A stretch of 64,000 bases of DNA from Kibdelosporangium aridum (lineage in GTDB: Bacteria; Actinomycetota; Actinomycetes; Mycobacteriales; Pseudonocardiaceae), in the NCBI RefSeq assembly GCF_900176515.1, contig NZ_FWXV01000001.1, positions 1,562,564 to 1,626,563 of the forward strand, read 5' to 3'. The translations under genes were made by a program, and so were the position numbers. The notes under the pieces were generated by a model, which was given only the letters and a program-made list of their open reading frames with translations, searched no databases and was not told where the DNA came from. This document shows, piece by piece, positions 38,816 to 46,973 of the stretch (the first letter of the stretch is position 1; the number at the start of each line of letters is the position of its first letter).

Positions 38816-38832
38816 GGCAACCGGCAGGTATG

Positions 38833-39324
38833 TCAGCCGGCCAGCGGCCACCCGAGCACCACAGTGGTGCCGTTCGCGCTGTGCTTCAGCCAGAACACGG
38901 CCGCCAGCTTCTCCATCATCGCCAGGCCACGCCCACGAAAACCCGGGTCGGCGGTGGGCGGCCGCCACACGCCGCGATCCGCCACGATGATCTTGGCCTG
39001 GTCGTGGCCGGAGGAGCACGCGGCGAACAGGGTGACTGTGCCGGACACCCCCGGGTAGGCATGTTCGATGGCGTTGCTCATCGCCTCGTCGCTGGCGAGC
39101 ACCATGTCCTGCACGAGCAGGCCCGACAAGCCGCTGCGCGAGGCCCAGTCGGTGATCCGGGTGCGAGCGACGCCGGCCTGTTCGGCCGTGGCGGGAAGTT
39201 CGGCGTAGATGTGCGGCTTGGTGAGATCCGAGTCGGTGACCATCTCGGCCGCGAACGCGGGCAATGCCTCCGCCCATGCCCTCAGCCGGACTGGCGTGGG
39301 CAACGAGCTGTGGTCGTCGAGCAT
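38833..39324 (-). CDS. RsbW-like anti-sigma factor kinase (HATPase_c)
   Basis: A 163-residue GHKL ATPase. The N-box ASDEAMSNAIEHAYPG, the G1-type VADRGVWRPP and the G2-type GFRGRGLAMMEKLA are visible. This is the ATP-binding Ser/Thr kinase fold of RsbW/SpoIIAB, which phosphorylates STAS antagonists and sequesters a sigma factor. The STAS gene at 39409 is just upstream on the same strand and the PP2C phosphatase gene is nearby, so all three parts of a partner switch are present. No sigma factor gene is visible in the window. Confidence 0.87.
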   Translation of the reverse strand: MLDDHSSLPTPVRLRAWAEALPAFAAEMVTDSDLTKPHIYAELPATAEQAGVARTRITDWASRSGLSGLLVQDMVLASDEAMSNAIEHAYPGVSGTVTLFAACSSGHDQAKIIVADRGVWRPPTADPGFRGRGLAMMEKLAAVFWLKHSANGTTVVLGWPLAG

Positions 39325-39408
39325 CAGCGCGTCGTCACCCGCTTTCGGAAATCGGCGTCGAATCCCACGAAGGAGAACATACCCGCTGATACTGCGTCTG
39401 AACGGGCA

Positions 39409-39765
39409 TCACGAGCTATGCGAACGTGCTTCTTCCACGGTCGGGTAGAGCGCCAGGATCTGCGTCAACCCGGTGACCTTGATGACCCGGTGCACCGCGG
39501 TCGACCCCTGCACGACTCGCAGCTCGCGGCCCGCCGCCTCGGCGTCGTTGTGGGCTTGGATCAGCGTGCGCAGGCCCATGGAGCCGAGGAACGTGACGTC
39601 GCCGAGATCGAGGATGACCAAGGGCGAAGTGCTGTCCAGCCCGGCTCGGGCCGCCTCGTCGAAAGACTCTTGTGTACTGATGTCGATCTCGCCGGTGACG
39701 TGCACGACTGTCGTCTGACCGTCGTGGTCGACGTCCCACGCCAGCTCCGGTCTCGCATCCGTCAC
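39409..39765 (-). CDS. STAS-domain anti-sigma factor antagonist (SpoIIAA/RsbV type)
   Basis: A 118-residue STAS protein. VVHVTGEIDISTQESFDEA and LDLGDVTFLGSMGLRTLIQA are characteristic; Ser in FLGSMGL is the predicted phosphorylation site. Its partners are likely the adjacent RsbW-like kinase and the PP2C phosphatase, in a switch that frees a sigma factor when STAS is dephosphorylated. It lies upstream of the kinase gene on the same strand, 85 bp away, so the two may be one unit. Confidence 0.9.
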   Translation of the reverse strand: MTDARPELAWDVDHDGQTTVVHVTGEIDISTQESFDEAARAGLDSTSPLVILDLGDVTFLGSMGLRTLIQAHNDAEAAGRELRVVQGSTAVHRVIKVTGLTQILALYPTVEEARSHSS

Positions 39766-39940
39766 GGTCTGTCCACCTTCGTAGCCACGCCATTCTGGTT
39801 ACGCTGAGCAACAATACCTGGCCAGCTCGTGCGCACTGCTCCGCACATTATCCCGTGGATCACCGACGGGATGGTCGTTTACCCGCACGGCCGGGTTCAA
39901 ACCGCTAGCCGAGCGCTGCCGACGTTCGTCGTGCGCGACC

Positions 39941-39978
39941 GGTAAGGTTACGTCGGCTTCGTTGAACAGTCAGCGGCC
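39941..39978 (+). repeat. Duplicated upstream element, copy 2 (matches 27054-27091)
   Basis: This 38-bp block differs from copy 1 at only three positions, and its end lies 48 bp before the GTG start of the second GAF-ANTAR gene. The rest of the 260-bp gap between the STAS gene and this gene shows no coding sequence. Confidence 0.7.
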
Positions 39979-40025
39979 TGTTTCTTGGTGGCCTCTTTGT
40001 GGCTGTAGTAGATGGAGCTGGCTGA

Positions 40026-40757
40026 GTGGTGGGTGATGCCCGCGTGGCTGAGTTGTTGGACGAGGTCAGATCGGCGCTCGGCGCTCTGACCAGAACCTTG
40101 GAAACCGCGTCGGACAGCGCAGAGGTGCTCGACGCGGTGTGCGTCGAAGCGGTGCGTGTCGTGCCTGGTGCCGACATGGCCAGCATCACCGCGATCGACG
40201 ACGGCGAACCCCGGACGGCGGCGTACTCCGACGAACGGGCGCGTGACGTCGACCAAGCGCAGTACGCGGCGGGTGACGGGCCTTGTCTGCGTGCTGCGGC
40301 AACAAGTCAGATCGTCCGGTTGTCGCTGGACAACGTCAGCGAGCTGTGGCCGGACTTCGCGGCCAGCGCCAAGCAGGTCGGCGTCGGCAGCTACCTGGCC
40401 GCGCCCCTTCGGGTGGACGAGCACCTGGCCGGGGCGATCAACCTCTTCGGGTTCGGTGACCACGGGTTCGCCGAGACGGACTCCAAGCTGCTCGACCTGT
40501 ACGTGACCGTGGTGGCGTTCGGTCTTCGGACGATGCGGCGGTACCAGCAGGTCAGGGAGATGGCCGAGAACCTCGAGACGGCCATGCGGTCACGCGCGGT
40601 GATCGAACAGGCCAAAGGCATCCTGATGGCGACCCACAAGATCAGCGACGACGCCGCGATCCAGCGGCTGATCACCTATTCGCAGGACACCAACACGAAA
40701 CTCCGTCAGGTCGCGGCCGAATTCGTCCGCAAGGCCTCGGTGCCGGACGACCAGTAA
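40026..40757 (+). CDS. GAF-ANTAR regulator, copy 2 of a duplicated pair
   Basis: A 243-residue protein with the same GAF (about 15-165) and ANTAR (about 172-235, IEQAKGILMATHKISDDAA) domains as the product at 27164, from MVGDARVAELLDEVRSALGA to KASVPDDQ. The GTG start and its GGAG site are conserved between copies. Substitutions are scattered and mostly conservative, as for recent paralogues under selection. The 3' end overlaps the convergent small gene at 40706 by 52 bases. It probably binds different or overlapping RNA targets from copy 1. Confidence 0.88.
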   Translation: MVGDARVAELLDEVRSALGALTRTLETASDSAEVLDAVCVEAVRVVPGADMASITAIDDGEPRTAAYSDERARDVDQAQYAAGDGPCLRAAATSQIVRLSLDNVSELWPDFAASAKQVGVGSYLAAPLRVDEHLAGAINLFGFGDHGFAETDSKLLDLYVTVVAFGLRTMRRYQQVREMAENLETAMRSRAVIEQAKGILMATHKISDDAAIQRLITYSQDTNTKLRQVAAEFVRKASVPDDQ

Positions 40758-41074
40758 CGCCGCGTGGACCTTCCGGTCAAGAACTCCTGCGCCTTTTCCA
40801 ATGCGGTACAGGCGCCGCTGGGTTCGTGGCCGTCGAGGTGCCGCTCGGCTTCACGCACCGCGTCGACCGCGGCGGCGACCTGGCACGTTTCGCCGAGTGC
40901 GGCGGTGTAGGCCAGCGCGCCGTGCAGACCGTCATTGACCAGCCGAATGGCCTCGTCGTCGTCCGGCCGGACGGTGCGCAGTTCGAGCAGTGCCTGATCG
41001 ACCTCCCGCCGTAGCCGCAAGCCCGGTGCCGGTGTTACGGCGGGTCTTGGTCGTGAGGACTGGCGACGAGTCAT
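40706..41074 (-). CDS. Hypothetical protein, helical
   Basis: A 122-residue protein without a recognised family. A basic N-terminus (MTRRQSSRPRPAV) is followed by amphipathic helices (REVDQALLELRTVRPDDDEAI, ACTALEKAQEFLTGR) and a basic tail. ATG 41074 follows GGAAGGGG, a good SD; the frame is open to 41362 but that part looks non-coding. Its end overlaps the end of the GAF-ANTAR gene on the other strand by 52 bases. Codon usage looks genuine, but the function is unknown. Confidence 0.55.
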   Translation of the reverse strand: MTRRQSSRPRPAVTPAPGLRLRREVDQALLELRTVRPDDDEAIRLVNDGLHGALAYTAALGETCQVAAAVDAVREAERHLDGHEPSGACTALEKAQEFLTGRSTRRYWSSGTEALRTNSAAT

Positions 41075-41280
41075 GACCCGCCCCTTCCAGCGCTGGGAGG
41101 ACCCGTTGTCCTCGCAGAGGAAGGTTTCCCTCGGCCGCCGGGTTGAAACCGTCGACTGTCCGTTGAGGACGGTCCAGCGACGGCCGTCTTCAACCGGCCA
41201 TGACGTACGTGGTGATGCCGGTCGTGACACGGTTACCGCGCCGATGGTTGTGAGGCTGGCCGGTTGGGCACTCTGCTGCC

Positions 41281-41946
41281 ATGACCGACTGCTTGTTGTT
41301 CGATGTGGACGGGACGCTGGTCGACACCAATTACCTGCACACCGTGGCCTGGCATCGGGCATTCCTGCGGTTTGACCTGGTGGTGCCGAGCTGGCGGATC
41401 CACCGGGCGATCGGCATGGGCGGCGACCAGCTGGTGCCGCACCTGGTGGGGGAGAAGGCGGAGGCCGACCTCGGAGACCAGGTCAGGCAGGCGTGGGCGG
41501 AGGAGTACGAGCCGCTGATCGAGTTCGTGCACCCCTTCGAGGGCGCGCACCGGCTGTTGTCCGAGGCCGCCAGCGTGGACATCGTTGTCGTGCTGGCCAG
41601 TTCCGGTCCACCGGAGCATGTTGAGCACTACATCGACCTGCTGGACGCACGGGACATCGCCGCGGCGTGGACGTCTTCGGAGGACGTCTCGACCACGAAG
41701 CCCGAGCCGGAGCTGCTCGAAGTGGCGCTGGGCAAGGTTTCGGCCGACCGCGCGGCGGTTGTGGGGGACTCGGTCTGGGACTGCGACGCGGCAACCCGGC
41801 TGGGACTCCCGGCCGTCGGCACGTTGACCGGCGGTACGTGCCGTGCGGAGCTCGTCGACCATGGCGCGATCGCGGTGTACGAGCACCTGGACGAACTGCG
41901 GGCCGACCTGAAGGACCTTGCCTTCGTCCGGCTGGACGCCGCCTAG
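41281..41946 (+). CDS. HAD-superfamily hydrolase (phosphoglycolate phosphatase/beta-phosphoglucomutase-like)
   Basis: A 221-residue HAD phosphatase. Motif I is LLFDVDGTLVDTNYLH with a helical cap after it, motif II is VVVLASSGPP, the motif III Lys is in STTKPEPELLEV and motif IV is VVGDSVWDCDAA. The cap and the DGTLVDTN start suit the subfamily IA (Gph/YjjG-like) group. The substrate is unknown. It is monocistronic; its stop codon shares the CTAG palindrome with the stop codon of the convergent gene at 41943. Confidence 0.88.
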   Translation: MTDCLLFDVDGTLVDTNYLHTVAWHRAFLRFDLVVPSWRIHRAIGMGGDQLVPHLVGEKAEADLGDQVRQAWAEEYEPLIEFVHPFEGAHRLLSEAASVDIVVVLASSGPPEHVEHYIDLLDARDIAAAWTSSEDVSTTKPEPELLEVALGKVSADRAAVVGDSVWDCDAATRLGLPAVGTLTGGTCRAELVDHGAIAVYEHLDELRADLKDLAFVRLDAA

Positions 41947-42839
41947 TCGATCAATCCGCTGGCGATAGCCTGGACGAGCTTCGTCCACTGTTGTTCAGCG
42001 TCACGGACGCTGCGGCTGGTCTCCACGTGGACGAAGACGGCGCCGTGCTCGGCGGCAACCTTGCCCTGCTCGTTGCGGGTGCCTTCCAGCTTGCCGCAGT
42101 CACGGTCCCATGAACGACAGGTCACCAGGCCGGCATCACCGATCGCGTCCGCTACCCGCCGGATCGCCGATCCGGGCTTGCCGGCACCAGGCGAGATCAC
42201 CACGTCGGTGTCCGGCAGGCTGTCGTCGTGGAAGCCGTGCACCTGGACCTGGGGAACGTCCCGTTCGGCCAGGTCGGCGGCCACGGCGTGGAACGCCGAG
42301 TCGGTGCGGTGCGCGACGTCGCCACGTTCGACCCGGCGGTGGGTGCCCGCGACGAGGAGCGTGGACCCTGGCATGGCGCGGAACATCGCCAGCCCGATCC
42401 GTTCGGTACCGAGATCGGAGTTCGGGTGCGGCACCTCAACGGCCACCCGCGTCGGCTTGGACAGATCGACCACGTATGCGCCCCATGCCCGTTGGCTGAC
42501 CACCAGCGCGTATTGCCTGCCTGTCACGGCATCGGTGTCCACGGTCATCGTGAAGCCCAAAGACCGCAACGAATCAGCCGCGCGATCCCGATCGGGGCCC
42601 TGCACAAGCCGCAGAGCGGCCACCACGTCCTTGCGCTCGTCCGCAGTCGGCGGTTGATAGGACGCGTTCGGCTGTAACCTGGCGGCGAAGTCCGTCAACA
42701 TATCGTCGAGATTTGGCGGGCGCTCGGCGGCCGCAGGCGGCGGGTCGTCGCCACTGATACCCACCAGCACGGCCACTCCTGCCAGGAGTGCGACGGTGAC
42801 GGTGACGACGGGTATCCACTGCCGCGCACGTAAGGTCAT
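41943..42839 (-). CDS. Secreted or membrane-anchored protein of unknown function, divergent from the capBC-like locus
   Basis: A 298-residue protein. One N-terminal TM/signal anchor (about 8-28, WIPVVTVTVALLAGVAVLVG) is followed by an exported domain. The C-terminal half has blocks that look conserved: AHRTDSAFHAVAADLAERDV, VQVHGFHDDSLPDTDVVISP, GTRNEQGKVAAEHGAVFVHVE. Clustered His, Glu and Asp suggest a metal site or hydrolase, but I cannot name the family. It is divergent from the tandem-HAMP gene with only 40 bp between the ATGs, so common control with the polyglutamate locus is likely. A polymer hydrolase is conceivable but not shown. Confidence 0.7.
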   Translation of the reverse strand: MTLRARQWIPVVTVTVALLAGVAVLVGISGDDPPPAAAERPPNLDDMLTDFAARLQPNASYQPPTADERKDVVAALRLVQGPDRDRAADSLRSLGFTMTVDTDAVTGRQYALVVSQRAWGAYVVDLSKPTRVAVEVPHPNSDLGTERIGLAMFRAMPGSTLLVAGTHRRVERGDVAHRTDSAFHAVAADLAERDVPQVQVHGFHDDSLPDTDVVISPGAGKPGSAIRRVADAIGDAGLVTCRSWDRDCGKLEGTRNEQGKVAAEHGAVFVHVETSRSVRDAEQQWTKLVQAIASGLID

Positions 42840-42879
42840 CGCCGCGCAGTGTAGAGGCTGCCAGTGATTTCCCGCCTGG

Positions 42880-45087
42880 ATGAACCATCGCGCGCATGAA
42901 TCCGTATGCGAGGTGTGCCACCGCAGCCGACGTATCGGAGTGGCCTTGAGGCTGAAGAGGAAAGGGCGCAGGCGTACGGATCTGGAGGGCCAGCTGGCGG
43001 AAGGCGGGTTTCCCGCTGGCGTCGGCGTTCCTTCGACCGTCCTGGTGCTCCTGCTGATCCTGCTTGCCGGTTTCTGCGCAGTACAGCTGCGAGAACCGGA
43101 TGCTTCCGCACCCCAGGCGGTGGTGGAGTCCCAGCAGGCATTGGTGGAGAGCTTGGCCAAATCCCTGGCCGCGACGGCGGAACAGAACGCGTCAGACTTA
43201 CGCGCCGCGGTCACGGTCTCGGATCCGGCGAGCCAGCCGGCGGACCTGCTCGCCGCGGTGAACCAGAACCAGCCGAAGTGGCGCGGCCTGACGCTGGCGG
43301 AACGGTCCACCGGCAAGCCGATCGTCACCCGCGGCGAGGCCGTCGCGGCCGCCACCGACGCGTCAGTCACGCCTGTGGTTGGGCAGGACGGCCAGCTGCG
43401 GATGCAGGTCTCCGTGCCACTGCCCGGCGACCCGGCGCGAATGCTGACCGCGGTCACGTTCGCCGGCATCCCCGCCGCCCCAGTCGATGCTGACTTGCAG
43501 CACGGGCTCGTGCTGGCCAACAAGGAAAGCCAGATAGTCGATTCCCGGGGCACGTTGCCGAAAACCGATGACGCGGCCGCGCAGTCGCTGCTCGCCAGCG
43601 CCGCCGCGGCGGCCAGCGCCGGGCAGACCGGCAGCTACGTCGGTGAACCTGGCGACAACCGGGCGTTGGTCGTTGCCTATGCGCCGGTGGGCACGGATCT
43701 TGGACTCGCGTTGCTCTCGGTTGTCCGTGCGCCCGTTACCGAGGCCGGGCCTGCCAGGCAAGGACTGCGACCGGCACTCGCGCTGGTCATCGTCGCGCTG
43801 GTCGGGTTCGGACTGATCCGGGCGACCCTGGTCGGCCCGGTCCGCCGGTTGCGAGCGGACGCGTTGCAGGTCGCGAGCGGGAACTTGGCGGATCGCGTCC
43901 GGCTGCCGCACTCGTCGGAGACTCGCCGGATCGCCGCGGCCATCGAGTACTGCCGCACGAAACTACGTGACGAGCCGAAACCTGTCGTGCGGCGCCGCCC
44001 GAGGTTGTCCGCCCGCGTCGCGGTCTTCATTGCCGCGCTTGGTGTCCTGGCCTGGTCAGGGTGGGTCATGGTGACAGTCGGAGGCGGCGTCGCCCGGGTA
44101 CCGGACTCGGTGGTCAGCGGACATCGCAGCCAAGTCGGCAACGCGGCCGAGACGATCAGCCGGACCGTCAACGACGGCCTGACCGACCTGCGATCAGTCG
44201 CGGGCCTCAACGGTACGAAGGACCCGTCCGCGTTGCTGCCTGTCGTGCGTGAGCTCGCCGGGCAGGACCGGTTTCGCAGTGTGTACGTGATCGACCAGTC
44301 CGGGGTCGTGACGGCGACGTCGGCGGGAAGGCCGCCGCTGCGTGGGATCAACGTGCTGCCTGCCGACCCGGGCGTCCGGCTGCAGGACACCGCCGGCCGG
44401 GTGCCGGTGTTGTTCGCGCACGCGTTGCTGGCCGACGGGAACTACACGCTGGTCGCGGAATTCGACGTGGACCACCTCTCGGATCTGCTGCGGCGGGCCC
44501 CTGGCCGGGTGCGACTGGTCAACTCGGAGCTCCGCACCCTGGCCGCGACGGACGGCTTCGTCGCGTTCGAACAGATAAGGGGCGACAGTGTGCGTCGCGG
44601 CGTCACCGACGCACTGTCGGGGCGGACGATCGGCCGCGTTGAAGGCGAAGGCCGGGACCGCGCGGTGATCACCGCGCGATCAGTGGACGACCTGCCGTGG
44701 GCCGTGTTGTCGGAAAAGCCAGTGCGGGAGTTGAGCCTGCCCGGCAACGAGGTGCGGAACGGAGCGATGCTCGTCGCTCTGATCGGCGGGTTGCTCGCGG
44801 TGTTGCTGTTCGGCTGGCACTACCTGGTGCTGATCCGGCCGCTGCGCGCGGTCGCGGCGGCCGGGAAGTTCACCGACGTGATCTATCCGCAGCGGCAGGA
44901 CGAAATCGGCACCATCGCGTGCTGCCTGGAGATCTGCCGGCAGGCATTGTCCGACGGCGTGAGCAGACTCGGCTCGGCGCGGCGTCCACAGGGCACCGCC
45001 ACCGAGGAAACCACGCAACTGCCGCGAATCATCGTCGACGACCCGCTCGCCGAACCGTCGCCGCGTCGATCCCGAGCCGAGGTCTGA
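42880..45087 (+). CDS. Membrane protein with two tandem TM-extracellular-TM-HAMP sensor modules and no catalytic output
   Basis: A 735-residue protein. Module 1: TM (about 50-70), extracellular domain (71-300), TM (302-322), HAMP-like helix pair (about 320-370). Module 2: TM (about 383-403), extracellular domain (404-640), TM (642-664), HAMP-like segment (about 665-705), then a disordered tail with ETTQLPRI. Cache-like extracellular domains fit the length and pattern (VYVIDQSGVVTATSAG). No kinase, cyclase or methyl-accepting output is present. It is followed three bases later by the CapB-like gene, so it probably regulates or scaffolds polymer synthesis. The start is uncertain: ATG 42880, GTG 42940 or TTG 42946 (better SD). 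Confidence 0.8.
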   Translation: MNHRAHESVCEVCHRSRRIGVALRLKRKGRRRTDLEGQLAEGGFPAGVGVPSTVLVLLLILLAGFCAVQLREPDASAPQAVVESQQALVESLAKSLAATAEQNASDLRAAVTVSDPASQPADLLAAVNQNQPKWRGLTLAERSTGKPIVTRGEAVAAATDASVTPVVGQDGQLRMQVSVPLPGDPARMLTAVTFAGIPAAPVDADLQHGLVLANKESQIVDSRGTLPKTDDAAAQSLLASAAAAASAGQTGSYVGEPGDNRALVVAYAPVGTDLGLALLSVVRAPVTEAGPARQGLRPALALVIVALVGFGLIRATLVGPVRRLRADALQVASGNLADRVRLPHSSETRRIAAAIEYCRTKLRDEPKPVVRRRPRLSARVAVFIAALGVLAWSGWVMVTVGGGVARVPDSVVSGHRSQVGNAAETISRTVNDGLTDLRSVAGLNGTKDPSALLPVVRELAGQDRFRSVYVIDQSGVVTATSAGRPPLRGINVLPADPGVRLQDTAGRVPVLFAHALLADGNYTLVAEFDVDHLSDLLRRAPGRVRLVNSELRTLAATDGFVAFEQIRGDSVRRGVTDALSGRTIGRVEGEGRDRAVITARSVDDLPWAVLSEKPVRELSLPGNEVRNGAMLVALIGGLLAVLLFGWHYLVLIRPLRAVAAAGKFTDVIYPQRQDEIGTIACCLEICRQALSDGVSRLGSARRPQGTATEETTQLPRIIVDDPLAEPSPRRSRAEV

Positions 45088-45090
45088 CCG

Positions 45091-46476
45091 GTGTTGTTCC
45101 TGTTCGTGGTCTTCGCGACCAGTTGCCTGGCGCTGCTCGTCCTCGGCGTGGTCGAGCAACGACGGCACTACGCCAACCTGCGCCGGATCCCCACCCGCGT
45201 GCTGATCAACGGAATTCGCGGCAAAAGCTCGATCACCAGGCTGTGCGCGGGCGCGTTGCGCGGCGGCGGGCTGGTGACCGTGGCCAAGACGACCGGCACG
45301 GCGGCGCGGTTCATCCATCCCGACGGCAGCGAGGAACCGGTGTACCGGAAGTTCGGCATCGCCAACGTGGTCGAGCAGATCGGCATCGTGCGGCGAGCCG
45401 CGGCCTACGAACCGGACGTGCTGGCGATCGAATGCATGGCGGTGCAACCGGACCTGCAGGAGATCAACCAGAGCAAGCTGATCCAGTCGACCATCGGTGT
45501 GCTGTGCAACGTCCGCGAGGACCACCTGGCCGAGATGGGGCCGACGCTGGACGACGTCGCGCGGTCGTTGAGCCGCTCGATGCCGGTCGGCGGCGTGTGC
45601 GTGACAGCGGAGCAGGAACGCCTGCACATCCTGCAGGAAGAGGCCGCCCGACGGGACTGCAAGCTGGTCGCCGTGGACGCGTCGTCGGTGACCGACGACC
45701 AGATGGCCGGCTTCAGCTGGATCACCTTCAAGGAGAACGTCGCGATCGCCCTGGCGGTCGCCGATTTGCTGGGGGTGAACCGGCAGTCCGCGCTCGCGGG
45801 CATGTGGGCGGCGGCGCCCGATCCCGGGGTTCTGTCCGTGCAGCGGTATCAGGTGGGCAGCCTGCGGCTGAGGTTCGCGAACATCTTCGCGGCCAACGAC
45901 CCGGAATCAACGCTGATGAACATCGAGCAGCTGCTCAACAGCGGCGCGATCGGACGCCCGGTGCACGTGGTGATCAACTGCCGGGCCGACCGGATGGAAC
46001 GCAACGGGCAGATGGGTGCGCTGATCCCGAAGATCGCACCGGAGCGGGTGGTCCTGATCGGCGAGTCGACCCGCAGTGCGCGTGCCACGATCCCGGCGGA
46101 TTGGCCGGGGAAGGTCGTTGACCTCGGGGGACGGCAGGACCCGGAGAAGCTGCTGGCAGGCGTGCTTGAAGGGATGGCCGGTGAGGTCTCGCTGGTGAGC
46201 ATCGGCAACATTCATGGTCAGGGGGAAGTGCTGCTCGAGCAATTGGCCACACTGAAACAGGCGCCGACCGAATCGTGGCCTGCCGCTGAGCGGCCGTCGG
46301 TCGGATCTCAACCGCCTGTGGAGGCAAGACCTGGATCCCAGCCTGTTCCTGTCAGTGGGTCCCGGACTACCACGGACCCTCGAACTGGTTTCCGGCCTAG
46401 CCCTGTGCCGCGGCGGCCGTCATCAATACATGAGACGACGCCATTACCCCGCATACCACCGGGGAGCGGGTCATGA
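45091..46476 (+). CDS. capB: Poly-gamma-glutamate synthase subunit PgsB/CapB-like amide ligase
   Basis: A 461-residue ATP-dependent ligase of the Mur-ligase superfamily. An N-terminal TM (1-20) precedes the P-loop VLINGIRGKSSITRL, as in CapB; PEPVYRKFGI-like (EEPVYRKFGIANVVEQ), AIECMAVQPDLQ and LCNVREDHLAEMGPT are family hallmarks. The core ends near residue 385. A Pro/Ser-rich tail of about 70 residues (not expected in PgsB) ends in ETTPLPRIPP, sharing ETTxLPRI with the preceding membrane protein. It overlaps the capC gene (ATGA). It is expected to polymerise glutamate through gamma-amide bonds at the membrane. Confidence 0.9.
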   Translation: MLFLFVVFATSCLALLVLGVVEQRRHYANLRRIPTRVLINGIRGKSSITRLCAGALRGGGLVTVAKTTGTAARFIHPDGSEEPVYRKFGIANVVEQIGIVRRAAAYEPDVLAIECMAVQPDLQEINQSKLIQSTIGVLCNVREDHLAEMGPTLDDVARSLSRSMPVGGVCVTAEQERLHILQEEAARRDCKLVAVDASSVTDDQMAGFSWITFKENVAIALAVADLLGVNRQSALAGMWAAAPDPGVLSVQRYQVGSLRLRFANIFAANDPESTLMNIEQLLNSGAIGRPVHVVINCRADRMERNGQMGALIPKIAPERVVLIGESTRSARATIPADWPGKVVDLGGRQDPEKLLAGVLEGMAGEVSLVSIGNIHGQGEVLLEQLATLKQAPTESWPAAERPSVGSQPPVEARPGSQPVPVSGSRTTTDPRTGFRPSPVPRRPSSIHETTPLPRIPPGSGS

Positions 46477-46955
46477 TCGCGGGCAATCTGCTGAGCGAGG
46501 TCGCCACCCTTGGACTCGCGATCGGCCTGGTGTTCTCGTTGGTGTGCTACCTGGCCACCAATCTGTCCCCGGGCGGGATGATCACGCCGGGCTGGCTGGC
46601 TCTCACGATGGTCGAGGACTACCGGCGTGCCGGGATCATCGTGGCCACCACGGCCGCGACCTTCATCCTCACGAAGATCCTGCAGCGGGTTGTCATCCTC
46701 TACGGCAAACGGCTGTTCGCCGCCGTCGTGCTGACCGGGGTGTTGTTGCAGACGTCGCTGTTCGTGTTGATCCAGAGCGATTTCCCGTTGTTGTTCGCCC
46801 ATCAGACGCTCGGTTTCGTTGTGCCAGGGCTGATCGCGTACCAGCTTGTGCGGCAGCCGCCGGTTGCCACCGTGCTGAGCACCACGGCGGTCAGCTTGGC
46901 CAGCTACGGGGTGTTGATCAGCGGCGTGCTGGTCGGCCTGGTGCCGACCACCTGA
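46473..46955 (+). CDS. capC: Poly-gamma-glutamate synthase subunit PgsC/CapC-like membrane protein
   Basis: A 160-residue integral membrane protein with about five TM helices. The block YLATNLSPGGMITPGWLAL near residue 30 is the PgsC signature (the family reads T-N-x-x-PGG-x-x-x-PGY-x-AL), followed by RRAGIIVATTAATFILTKIL and VVPGLIAYQLVRQ. The length fits PgsC (about 150). It directly follows CapB with a four-base overlap and together they form the synthase core. The usual third subunit PgsA/CapA (metallophosphoesterase-like) is not encoded here. Confidence 0.9.
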   Translation: MIAGNLLSEVATLGLAIGLVFSLVCYLATNLSPGGMITPGWLALTMVEDYRRAGIIVATTAATFILTKILQRVVILYGKRLFAAVVLTGVLLQTSLFVLIQSDFPLLFAHQTLGFVVPGLIAYQLVRQPPVATVLSTTAVSLASYGVLISGVLVGLVPTT

Positions 46956-46973
46956 GGAAAGGCAGGAAGTGAC

